From: an uncultured Bacilli bacterium
Lineage (GTDB): Bacteria; Bacillota_I; Bacilli_A; RF39; UBA660
Length of the DNA: 15,883 nucleotides
Assembly (NCBI GenBank): GCA_934149325.1
Contig: CAKPEJ010000023.1
Span: 1 to 15,883, forward strand
Direction of reading: 5' to 3'
Positions 1-6,376 of the stretch are shown piece after piece. Position 1 is the first letter of the stretch; each line of letters starts with the position of its first letter. The notes beneath the pieces are model-generated. The model did not search any database. It saw only the letters and a list, made by a program, of their open reading frames with translations, and was not told the origin of the DNA. The position numbers were made by a program, and so were the translations under genes.

Positions 1-1
1 A

Positions 2-90
2 TGGTGCCTCAGGCCGGACTTGAACCGGCACGTGATTTAACTCACGCAGGATTTTAAGTCCTGTGCGTCTACCAATTCCGCCACTGAGGC
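2..90 (-). tRNA. tRNA-Leu (anticodon UAA)
   Basis: A complete cloverleaf reads on the minus strand. The 7-bp acceptor stem pairs 84-90 with 6-12, the anticodon loop CTTAAAA gives UAA, and a long class II variable arm fits leucine. The T-arm reads GGTTCAAGTCC. The 3' CCA is encoded at 2-4. It is the last tRNA of the cluster but has its own promoter about 30 bases upstream. Its terminator must lie outside the window. Confidence 0.96.
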
Positions 91-127
91 AGGCACCACA
101 TGCATCCAAAATTCATTGGACTTCTTA

Positions 128-156
128 AGTATATAATAAAAACAATTTTTTTTCAA
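128..156 (-). promoter_or_regulatory. Sigma-A type promoter for tRNA-Leu
   Basis: On the minus strand a -35 box TTGAAA (156-151) and a -10 box TATACT (133-128) are separated by exactly 17 bases. The mature tRNA-Leu begins at 90, so a start near 120 leaves a leader of about 30 bases. A terminator-like hairpin just upstream (202-222) supports an independent transcription unit. Seen in sequence; activity is inferred. Confidence 0.7.
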
Positions 157-185
157 GTGTTTTTTTCAATTATATGATATATTTT

Positions 186-222
186 TAAAAAAAATTAAAA
201 AACTTGCAAAAATACTGCAAGT
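186..222 (-). terminator. Rho-independent terminator after tRNA-Lys
   Basis: On the minus strand the arms ACTTGCA (222-216) and TGCAAGT (208-202) form a perfect 7-bp stem around a 7-base loop. A T-rich run broken by two A residues follows (201-186). It lies 12 bases past the CCA end of tRNA-Lys, so it should end the five-tRNA transcript before tRNA-Leu. Confidence 0.7.
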
Positions 223-233
223 AATTCACTAAA

Positions 234-309
234 TGGTGTCCTGTATGCGACTTGAACGCATGACCCTTTGATTAAAAGTCAAATGCTCTACCAACTGAGC
301 TAACAGGAC
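234..309 (-). tRNA. tRNA-Lys (anticodon UUU)
   Basis: The minus-strand cloverleaf has acceptor GTCCTGT paired with ACAGGAC. The D-arm contains AGCTCAGTTGGTAGAGC. The anticodon loop CTTTTAA gives UUU, and the T-arm is GCGTTCAAGTCGC. CCA is encoded at 234-236. It is the fifth and last gene of the Val-Thr-Tyr-Gln-Lys unit and is followed by a hairpin terminator. Confidence 0.96.
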
Positions 310-323
310 ATATACAACATAAA

Positions 324-398
324 TGGCTGCCTCGGCTAGATTCGAACTAGCGCATGTCAGAGTCAAAGTCTGATGCCTTACCACTTGGCTACGAGGCA
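324..398 (-). tRNA. tRNA-Gln (anticodon UUG)
   Basis: The minus-strand cloverleaf has acceptor TGCCTCG paired with CGAGGCA. The anticodon loop CTTTGAC gives UUG, and the T-loop is TTCGAAT. The discriminator base is G and CCA is encoded at 324-326. It lies between tRNA-Tyr and tRNA-Lys. A 5' U1-A72 pair is usual for bacterial glutamine tRNAs. Confidence 0.95.
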
Positions 399-403
399 AG
401 CTA

Positions 404-487
404 TGGTGGGAAGAGATGGATTCGAACCATCGAACCCGAAGGAGCAGATTTACAGTCTGCCGCGTTTAACCACTTCGCTATCTTCCC
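404..487 (-). tRNA. tRNA-Tyr (anticodon GUA)
   Basis: The minus-strand cloverleaf has acceptor GGGAAGA paired with TCTTCCC. The anticodon loop CTGTAAA gives GUA, and a long variable arm is present as expected for bacterial tRNA-Tyr. CCA is encoded at 404-406. It lies 3 bases from the CCA of tRNA-Thr and 5 bases from the start of tRNA-Gln. Confidence 0.95.
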
Positions 488-490
488 GAA

Positions 491-566
<76 letters not shown>

Positions 567-569
567 AAA

Positions 570-646
570 TGGTGGACTCTATAGGACTCGAACCTATGAC
601 CCCCTGCTTGTAAGGCAGGTGCTCTAACCAACTGAGCTAAGAATCC
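570..646 (-). tRNA. tRNA-Val (anticodon UAC)
   Basis: The minus-strand cloverleaf has acceptor GGATTCT paired with AGAGTCC, including one G-U pair. The anticodon stem is CCTGC/GCAGG, with loop CTTACAA giving UAC. CCA is encoded at 570-572. It is the promoter-proximal gene of the cluster. Confidence 0.95.
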
Positions 647-673
647 ACAAAACAACAAACGTTGACATGATTA

Positions 674-702
674 AATATATCATTGATATAAAAATTTGTC
701 AA
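674..702 (-). promoter_or_regulatory. Strong sigma-A promoter of the Val-Thr-Tyr-Gln-Lys tRNA unit
   Basis: On the minus strand a perfect -35 box TTGACA (702-697) and a near-consensus -10 box TATATT (679-674) are 17 bases apart. The mature tRNA-Val starts at 646, giving a short leader of roughly 20 bases. This is what a strongly expressed stable-RNA promoter looks like. Confidence 0.82.
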
Positions 703-721
703 TGAAATTTAATTAATTTTT

Positions 722-1081
722 TCATTTTTTAACATTTTTCATGCTATTTTCGGCGATAGCAATCCATTTTGGCAGATTATCTTTCAAATCTGAAAATCCT
801 AATTGAGTTTCAATCAATCTATTTTTATTAATTTCTGTTTTATTATAATACAAATTTTTCATAGTAAATTTAATCTGTTTTTTTTCATCATCTATAGAAT
901 ATATTTTTGCCTTAACAAGATCACCTACTGAAAAAAATTTGTATATATCACTAATATAATATCCATTTATTTCAGATATATGAATTAACCCTGTATAAAC
1001 ATCATCAACTTTAACAAATGCGCCATAAGGTTCAATTGCTGTTACTTCTACATTGATAATTTCTCCTTTTCTATATTTCAT
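722..1081 (-). CDS. S1-domain RNA-binding regulator, CvfD/YugI (general stress protein 13) type
   Basis: The 119-residue protein has one S1 RNA-binding domain at about residues 4-77 (GAFVKVDDVYTGLIHISEI at 20-38). A short tail follows with the pattern GFSDLKDNLPKWI near the C-terminus, as I recall for the CvfD/Ygs/YugI family (about 120-130 residues). Members bind RNA or ribosomes and act as post-transcriptional or stress regulators; the targets here are unknown. I chose ATG at 1081. The reading frame can be opened at a TTG (1096), but that TTG is part of the TTGAGG that serves as ribosome binding site. It lies divergently from the NifU-type gene and ends with TGA, about 75 bases before the tRNA cluster. 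Confidence 0.8.
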   Translation of the reverse strand: MKYRKGEIINVEVTAIEPYGAFVKVDDVYTGLIHISEINGYYISDIYKFFSVGDLVKAKIYSIDDEKKQIKFTMKNLYYNKTEINKNRLIETQLGFSDLKDNLPKWIAIAENSMKNVKK

Positions 1082-1106
1082 TACATAATACCTCAAAAAT
1101 TATTCT

Positions 1107-1135
1107 ATCATATTTTCAAAAAAAAATACATTCAA
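1107..1135 (-). promoter_or_regulatory. Promoter of the S1-domain gene
   Basis: On the minus strand -35 TTGAAT (1135-1130) and -10 TATGAT (1112-1107) are separated by 17 bases. The expected start near 1100 leaves a leader of about 20 bases containing the TGAGG ribosome binding site (1095-1091). Confidence 0.5.
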
Positions 1136-1159
1136 CTTTATTATTTTTTTGTATTATTG

Positions 1160-1165
1160 TATAAT
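1160..1165 (+). promoter_or_regulatory. Probable -10 box for the NifU-type gene
   Basis: A perfect TATAAT lies 49 bases ahead of the ATG. The hexamer 17 bases further upstream (TTTATT at 1137-1142) is a poor -35 match, so this would be a -10-dominated promoter. It faces away from the S1-gene promoter, and both fit in the 133-base divergent gap. Confidence 0.45.
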
Positions 1166-1214
1166 ATATTTACAATATGATTTTTATTAATTAAATATGA
1201 AAGGAACGAACTTA

Positions 1215-1454
1215 ATGGACATTATTGAAAATATAAAATTTGTAATTGAAAAAATCAGACCATTTCTAATCAATGATGGAGGTGACGTAGAATTTATTAA
1301 ATTCGACGAAGAAAAAGGAACAGTATATATAAAATTACTTGGTAATTGTTCTAATTGTATTTTCTCTGATTCAACTATCAAGGATACTGTTGAAGAAATT
1401 TTAACATCTGAAATCCCTGATGTATTAGAAGTTAAAGAAATAAAAGAAAAATAA
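1215..1454 (+). CDS. NifU C-terminal-domain Fe-S cluster scaffold protein
   Basis: The 79-residue protein corresponds almost entirely to the NifU C-terminal domain. It shows INDGGDVEF (19-27) and the cluster-binding pair GNCSNC, a CxxC at Cys45 and Cys48. Such small proteins (for example YutI) carry or transfer Fe-S clusters in the cytosol. I chose ATG at 1215 because AAAGGAA at 1200-1206 precedes it at workable spacing. An in-frame ATG at 1197 would add six residues unlike the family and overlaps that ribosome binding site. No other Fe-S assembly gene is next to it. It converges on the 308-residue gene, with only five bases between the two stop codons. Confidence 0.88.
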   Translation: MDIIENIKFVIEKIRPFLINDGGDVEFIKFDEEKGTVYIKLLGNCSNCIFSDSTIKDTVEEILTSEIPDVLEVKEIKEK

Positions 1455-1459
1455 AAATA

Positions 1460-2386
1460 TCATTTTATAAGCCATTCAATAGGTTCTATAAAGATATTTT
1501 TTTCTTTCACAATATAATTATACACAATAACTAAAAATTGTTCATATAATTCATTTTTGTTTATTATACTAATTATCTTTTCTTCTTTCAAATTATTATT
1601 TATTATATCATCATAAACATCAAAATAATACGTCGGAAACAATAATCTTGAAAAAAGCATAATATATTCATTCTTATCAAAACTTGCATAGTCCATATAT
1701 GTCCTAATTTCATAAAAATTTAAATTCTGATAAAAAAATCTATTTTTAATATACTCAGACACATCTCTAACCCTACTATCAATTATATAATTTAACGGAT
1801 TGTAAAACTCAAAACTCCCTTCCACAACATTTATACGTTTATGTGATACTACAAGCGAATTTTTATCAAAATCATTTTCCATCTTATAATTATTTTTTAA
1901 ATAGCTAATTGCATTTTCGCCCATTCCTATATAATAACTTAAACTATCACATAATATTGGATACTTTTTTCCAAACTGACTTATTTGATATTCATAATAA
2001 TCAATTTTATCAGACCACATTTTTACCCAATTATTTCTAAGTAACTCATCATTATATTTTATATATGCAGTTTTCTTTTGTAAATATACAAGATCATTTA
2101 TAAATACAAATTTATTTTTGTAATTACAATTTTTAATTAACATGTAAGATACATCATTTAATGTCGTCAAAATTTCATTATTCTTGTTTAAAATAATTTT
2201 ATGTGATAAAACATTATAATTAAGCATCTCAACATTTAATTCATATAAAGGTTTAATATCATCTAAAGGTCTATTAAATATTACAAAGTGATATTCTTCA
2301 TTATCATGATAAAAATAATAATCTTTTTCAGTTTTTACAATATCATTAACATAAATATCATAATAATAATTTATAGCATTTTTCAT
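1460..2386 (-). CDS. Uncharacterised 308-residue protein, possibly a degenerate CotS/YutH-like kinase fold
   Basis: I do not recognise this gene firmly. It encodes a soluble, Tyr/Asn/Lys-rich protein with no signal peptide or clear membrane segment. Residues 180-214 contain SHKRIN, then YNPLNYIIDSRVRD and SEYIK. This resembles from memory the C-terminal lobe of YutH/CotS-like members of the aminoglycoside-phosphotransferase fold, where a His-rich loop is followed by a D...RD.AEY pattern. The usual HGDxxxxN catalytic loop is not intact (SHKRIN), so it would be a pseudokinase. It starts at ATG 2386 after AGGTGAT, 57 bases downstream of rny with no clear terminator between, so co-transcription is likely. 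The family guess is weak; the gene itself is secure. Confidence 0.75.
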   Translation of the reverse strand: MKNAINYYYDIYVNDIVKTEKDYYFYHDNEEYHFVIFNRPLDDIKPLYELNVEMLNYNVLSHKIILNKNNEILTTLNDVSYMLIKNCNYKNKFVFINDLVYLQKKTAYIKYNDELLRNNWVKMWSDKIDYYEYQISQFGKKYPILCDSLSYYIGMGENAISYLKNNYKMENDFDKNSLVVSHKRINVVEGSFEFYNPLNYIIDSRVRDVSEYIKNRFFYQNLNFYEIRTYMDYASFDKNEYIMLFSRLLFPTYYFDVYDDIINNNLKEEKIISIINKNELYEQFLVIVYNYIVKEKNIFIEPIEWLIK

Positions 2387-2443
2387 GATATCACCTATAA
2401 AATCATATGAAATATATTTATAAATATGAAAAAAGAAACTATA

Positions 2444-3985
2444 TTACATAGCTTCTTCTACAACTCTTGTTTCACGTATTAGAGTTACTTTTACAGTTCC
2501 TGGGTATTGCATTTCATTTTCTATTCTATTTTTTATATCTCTAGCAACCTTAACAGCAGTTAATTCATCTATTTCTTCCGGTTTAACAATTACCCTTAAT
2601 TCACGTCCAGCTTGAAGTGCAAATGACTTTTCAATGCCTTCAAAACTATTTGCAATTTCTTCTAATTGTTGTAATCTTTTTACATAATTTTCTAACGAAT
2701 CATTACGTGCACCTGGTCTTGATGCACTAATAGCATCAGCAACTGCTACCAAAGATGAAATTACACTTGTTGCTTCTACGTCCCCATGATGTGAAGCAAT
2801 TGCATTTATTACTACATCATCCTCATTATATTTTTTTGCAATCTCAACTCCAATATCAACATGACTTCCTTCAACTTCAAAATCAATTGCTTTTCCTATG
2901 TCATGAAGCAACCCTGCTCTTTTTGCAAGCTGAACATTTTCACTAATCTCACCAGCTAATATTCCAGTTAAATTAGCAACCTCAATAGAATGCTTTAATG
3001 CATTTTGTCCAAAACTTGTTCTAAAATACAACTTACCAATTATTTCAATCAATTCAGGATCAACATTACTTAAACCCAAACTAAATATTGCTTCTTCACC
3101 TTTTTCAATAACCTTTTTATGTATATCGTCACAAACTTTATCATACACCTCTTCAATCCTACTTGGATGAATTCTACCATCTTTGATTAAAGTCTCAATT
3201 GTAACTTTTGCAATTTCTCTTCTCATAGGATCAAACGAAGAAAGCACAATTGTTTCAGGAGTATCATCTATAATTAAATCAACACCTGTAACAGCTTCAA
3301 TAGTTCTTATATTTCTTCCTTCACGTCCTATAATTCGACCTTTCATATCATCATTTGGTAAATCAATTACTGAGACAGTAACTTCATTTGTTACATCTGA
3401 TGCATATTTTTGCATAGATAAAGTTAATAAATTTTTTGCTTTCTTATCAACATTTAACTTTGCTTCTGCCTCCTTGTCTTTAATATAAGCTGCTATTTCA
3501 CGAGTCATAGAATCTTCTACGCGTTTCATAACAAGCTTTTTAGCATCATCTTTAGTAAACCCTGAAATTTGTTCTAGTCTTTCTAATTCCTCTTTTAAAA
3601 TCTCATTTGTTTTTTCTTCCATTATTTGAATATCTTTTTGTCTTTTTTCTAAAGAAATTTCTTTTTCTGATAATAAATTTTCTCTATCTTGAAGTATTTG
3701 GTCTCTTCTATCAATACTATTTTCACGTTGTTGTAATCTTTCTTCAAGATTTCTTGCTTCTTCCTTCTTTTCTTTCAAATCATTTTCAAATTGTTGCTTT
3801 AAATTATATTGTTCTTCTTTTACTTCTAAAATTGAGTCTCTTTTATACTTTTCAGCTTCTTTTTTAGCCTTTTCAATAATATTATCATATTTATTTTCTT
3901 TAGATTTAATTATAATTATAGTTATTATTATAGTTATTAAAGCGCCAAAGAATAATCCAAGAATGGAAAATAATAATTGTTCCAT
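2444..3985 (-). CDS. rny: Ribonuclease Y
   Basis: RNase Y is the membrane-bound endoribonuclease that starts mRNA decay in many Gram-positives and acts with the degradosome. All its parts are present. There is one N-terminal membrane helix (about 4-26) and a long charged coiled coil (about 30-140). The KH domain has GRIIGREGRNIR (216-227). The metal-dependent HD domain has LLHDIGKA (359-366), upstream His332, and SHH (398-400). The 513 residues match the usual length of about 520. Start ATG 3985 follows an excellent AAGGAGG site. A consensus promoter lies upstream, and the 308-residue gene follows in the same direction. Confidence 0.97.
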   Translation of the reverse strand: MEQLLFSILGLFFGALITIIITIIIIKSKENKYDNIIEKAKKEAEKYKRDSILEVKEEQYNLKQQFENDLKEKKEEARNLEERLQQRENSIDRRDQILQDRENLLSEKEISLEKRQKDIQIMEEKTNEILKEELERLEQISGFTKDDAKKLVMKRVEDSMTREIAAYIKDKEAEAKLNVDKKAKNLLTLSMQKYASDVTNEVTVSVIDLPNDDMKGRIIGREGRNIRTIEAVTGVDLIIDDTPETIVLSSFDPMRREIAKVTIETLIKDGRIHPSRIEEVYDKVCDDIHKKVIEKGEEAIFSLGLSNVDPELIEIIGKLYFRTSFGQNALKHSIEVANLTGILAGEISENVQLAKRAGLLHDIGKAIDFEVEGSHVDIGVEIAKKYNEDDVVINAIASHHGDVEATSVISSLVAVADAISASRPGARNDSLENYVKRLQQLEEIANSFEGIEKSFALQAGRELRVIVKPEEIDELTAVKVARDIKNRIENEMQYPGTVKVTLIRETRVVEEAM

Positions 3986-4038
3986 ATTTTCCTCCTTAAT
4001 TATCTATATATAAATTTATTATTAAACTATATATTATT

Positions 4039-4067
4039 AGTATAAAATTAATTTTTAATAAAGTCAA
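4039..4067 (-). promoter_or_regulatory. Promoter of rny
   Basis: On the minus strand -35 TTGACT (4067-4062) and -10 TATACT (4044-4039) are 17 bases apart. The predicted start is near 4032, leaving an AT-rich untranslated leader of about 45 bases before the rny ATG. Confidence 0.68.
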
Positions 4068-4240
4068 CCAAGAAAGAAAAAAGGCAAAAAAAATATATGG
4101 AAAACGTATGTATAATACATAATATTTATCTAATATTAAATTTGATATTAAAAAAGAAAAAAAGTTTTAAAAGAAAAACATACAAAAATTTATTCATTTT
4201 TGTACATTTTTATTTCATCATTAATACTTAATAAAATATT
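4068..4240. other. AT-rich intergenic stretch between rny promoter and arylsulfotransferase remnant
   Basis: I see no open reading frame with a ribosome binding site here. The stretch contains the hairpin terminator described separately and, at 4107-4121, a perfect inverted repeat (arms TATGTAT and ATACATA around one base). The repeat lies about 40 bases upstream of the rny -35 box on the transcribed side, so it could be an operator or chance in such AT-rich DNA. Confidence 0.4.
4170..4204 (-). terminator. Terminator downstream of the arylsulfotransferase gene
   Basis: On the minus strand TACAAAAAT (4204-4196) and ATTTTTGTA (4189-4181) form a 9-bp stem around a 6-base loop. It is followed by TGTTTTTCTT. 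The stem has one G-C pair, so it is weak, but its location about 40 bases past the stop codon fits a terminator. Confidence 0.5.
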
Positions 4241-5917
4241 TTAATCAAAGAAAAACTTATTAAAGGAATATTTAAAAACTCTATAAGCATATTTTTTTGA
4301 AGTATAATCAAATTGTTTGATCAAATTACCATCATTATCATATTCACCATATGAATGATTCATTCCAGAACTTGTGACATAATTTTTTTGTAAATTTTGA
4401 ATACTACTAACTATACTTGAATAAGGTAAATTTATTGATTTAACAAGTTTATATGTCCTACTTTTTTCTTTTACTTCATATAAATAATACATTGATTTTT
4501 CACCATTTTTATAAGTTACAACGCCTGGAAAATATGACCAATCAAAATCCGGGCGAGTTCTAGATGATCCAAAGTTATTGTTATACATTGCCAAATAATA
4601 TGTATCATCTTCTGCTGCTACATATGTTATTGTATGTTGACCGGCTTGAGAAACAAATTCACCATTTTTTGAATAAACATATTTTTCATATTTTGTATTT
4701 TTATAAACAGACAAATCAGATATTATATATTTTAATTTTGGATTTTGATATATATCTTCTATATAAATTATGGAACTAAGTTCTCTTGAGCTTAATACAA
4801 TATCATTTCCAATAATATCTAAACTATTTAAATGGATCCAATCTAATTCATCACCACCATATGTATTACCTGATTCTGGTGAAACAGCGGTTTTATACAT
4901 ATCTTCCAATATATTTTTCATATCAAGAACTTTTTTCACTTTTCCTGTTGATAAATCAAGAGATATAATTATATCTTCTATTTAGTTTGCTCCATTTTCA
5001 TTAGCAAGTATTAAAAGTTTATTATTTTTTTCATCATATTTATAATCATGGTGCATAGTATATCCATTAATATTATAAATTTTATCTATTTTACCTAATC
5101 TATTTACTTGTAAGAAACCAGATTTTTTATAGCTATAGAGCATCTTGTTATTTATAAATTCTATTCTATCAGTTCTATAATTTTTAAGTGGTAATTCTCC
5201 TCTTAATACACCTTCATTATCATATAAATATATATTTGAATTAAATGATTTATCATGGCCTAAAATTGCATATAATCCATTCTCTAATTCTGATTTACTT
5301 GAACCTTTTGTTGATTTTAATTTTAAATCAACATTTGACTTTGTATCAGGAGTATTTATTTTAAAACTTTTAGAATCTTCTTTACCATTTTCATCCATAG
5401 TTTTTATCAAAATTTTATTTTTTTTATTTTTTATAAGTCCAATAATTTGATATTCATGATTTTTAGAAAAACCATCCTCATTGTATAAAGTATTACTATA
5501 ATCTTTTATATTTTTATCATTGACAGAAATATTATAACTAACTTTCACATTACTATCTGTATTAAAATATATGTTTATTGACAATGTGTTTGTACCATAT
5601 GGATTATATATTAATAATGGATTATCAAGTGTATAGTTATTTTTTCTTATAAGTTCATTTATTTTATTATCAACTATCTTTTGATATTTTTCACTAAAAA
5701 TATTAACGTAATCTTTTATTTTTATACTCATTATATTTTTTCCAAGCTTTTCATTGTATACGATTTTAATATTTTTATTAAGCCAATTTTCATCATTTAT
5801 ACTTCTTTTTCTTATGCTTTTTAAAATATTGATAAAAGATAAATAAATTATCACAACAATTACTATAAAAATTATTATCTTTAAAATCCATTTTATTATT
5901 TTTTTTGTTTTTTTCAT
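4241..5917 (-). pseudogene. Membrane-anchored aryl-sulfate sulfotransferase, split by one in-frame TAA (4982-4984)
   Basis: The frame from ATG 5917 (GGAG 8 bases upstream) runs 311 codons to TAA at 4984-4982. It then continues in the same frame, with no indel, to the stop at 4241, giving about 558 positions, near the usual family length. Residues 5-30 form an N-terminal membrane anchor. Residues about 70-200 resemble the arylsulfotransferase N-terminal domain. The propeller part carries TMHHDYKYD (His289/His290). After the stop come IEDIIISLDLSTGK, DWIHLNS (His362, Asn364), SSRE (Arg378) and GQHT (His428). These match in order the active-site His/Arg residues I recall for E. coli ASST, so the stop separates them. 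The family moves sulfate between phenolic compounds without PAPS. A GTG (4939) or ATG (4921) could in theory restart the second part, but neither has a good ribosome binding site. A sequencing error or readthrough is also possible. Confidence 0.82.
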
Positions 5918-5950
5918 AAATTTTACTCCATATTTATATACTACCAATTT

Positions 5951-5979
5951 AATATAAAATTATGGGTTAAATATGTTTA
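5951..5979 (-). promoter_or_regulatory. Possible promoter of the arylsulfotransferase gene
   Basis: On the minus strand TAAACA (5979-5974) and TATATT (5956-5951) are 17 bases apart and 34 bases ahead of the ATG. The -10 box is good and the -35 box only moderate (4 of 6). In DNA this AT-rich such matches arise easily. Confidence 0.35.
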
Positions 5980-6047
5980 AATTTTAGAATATTTGTAACA
6001 TATATATTAATATGTAGCAATCTTTTTATAAAATGAAGGTGAAATTT

Positions 6048-6356
6048 ATGAATTTGATACCTAATATTCCACCAAAATTATTTAGTTTAAGTGCTGTTGG
6101 TGTTGGATATTTGTTAATAGATGATCTTACAGCAAACGAACAAAATGCTTTAGGAAATTGGTTAATGCTTGTTGCTCAAGTTTTATCTACAAATGCATTT
6201 TATAAGCAAGTTATGACAGAAAGAGGACTTGATAAATCTTCAATTAATAAAAATACCTCTAACCAAAATTATGAAAGGGACGATACAATAGAATTATTAA
6301 AAAAAATGATTGAAGCTTTAGAATCAGAAATACAAGAATTAAAAAAAGGATCATAA
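6048..6356 (+). CDS. Small conserved-looking hypothetical protein with hydrophobic N-terminal half and coiled-coil tail
   Basis: This 102-residue protein is the only plus-strand gene between the NifU-type gene and the window end. The N-terminal 60 residues contain IPPKLFSLSAVGVGYLLIDD and NALGNWLMLVAQVL, two moderately hydrophobic stretches suited to membrane or interface contact. A polar linker follows (about 64-77), then a charged heptad-like helix to the end (IELLKKMIEALESEIQELKK). I recall similar small proteins of unknown function in Clostridia and related groups (pattern PPKLF...LLIDDLTANEQNALGNWLML). I chose ATG 6048 because AAGGTGA (6035-6041) precedes it. The upstream in-frame ATG (6033) overlaps that site. 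It is not a clear phage holin, and no phage genes are nearby. Confidence 0.75.
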   Translation: MNLIPNIPPKLFSLSAVGVGYLLIDDLTANEQNALGNWLMLVAQVLSTNAFYKQVMTERGLDKSSINKNTSNQNYERDDTIELLKKMIEALESEIQELKKGS

Positions 6357-6366
6357 TTTAGATCCT
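6341..6366 (-). terminator. Terminator of the minus-strand ynbB unit, overlapping the convergent small gene
   Basis: On the minus strand AGGATC (6366-6361) and GATCCT (6352-6347) form a 6-bp stem with an 8-base loop, followed at once by six T (6346-6341). This is a good rho-independent terminator 10 bases after the YnbB-type stop codon. Read on the plus strand, the same hairpin contains the stop codon of the small gene but has only a weak T-run after it. Confidence 0.75.
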
Positions 6367-6376
6367 CGTATATTAT

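Noticed and set aside
2755..3867. Several plus-strand open frames inside the rny region
   Set aside because: They lie antisense to a full-length, motif-complete RNase Y gene, have low-complexity translations and no ribosome binding sites.
3986..4240. Riboswitch or small RNA in the rny upstream gap
   Set aside because: I see no conserved riboswitch core. The only structures are a weak terminator and one short inverted repeat in AT-rich DNA.
4241..4939. Separate 232-residue gene starting at GTG 4939
   Set aside because: It lies in the same frame as the upstream 311 codons, the 14 codons between are family-like, and the GTG has an AGGA only about three bases away. It is the second part of one interrupted gene.
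6048..6356. Phage holin
   Set aside because: The size and hydrophobic N-terminal half suggested it, but no lysin or phage gene is nearby, the hydrophobic stretches contain charged residues, and the protein resembles chromosomal small proteins of unknown function.
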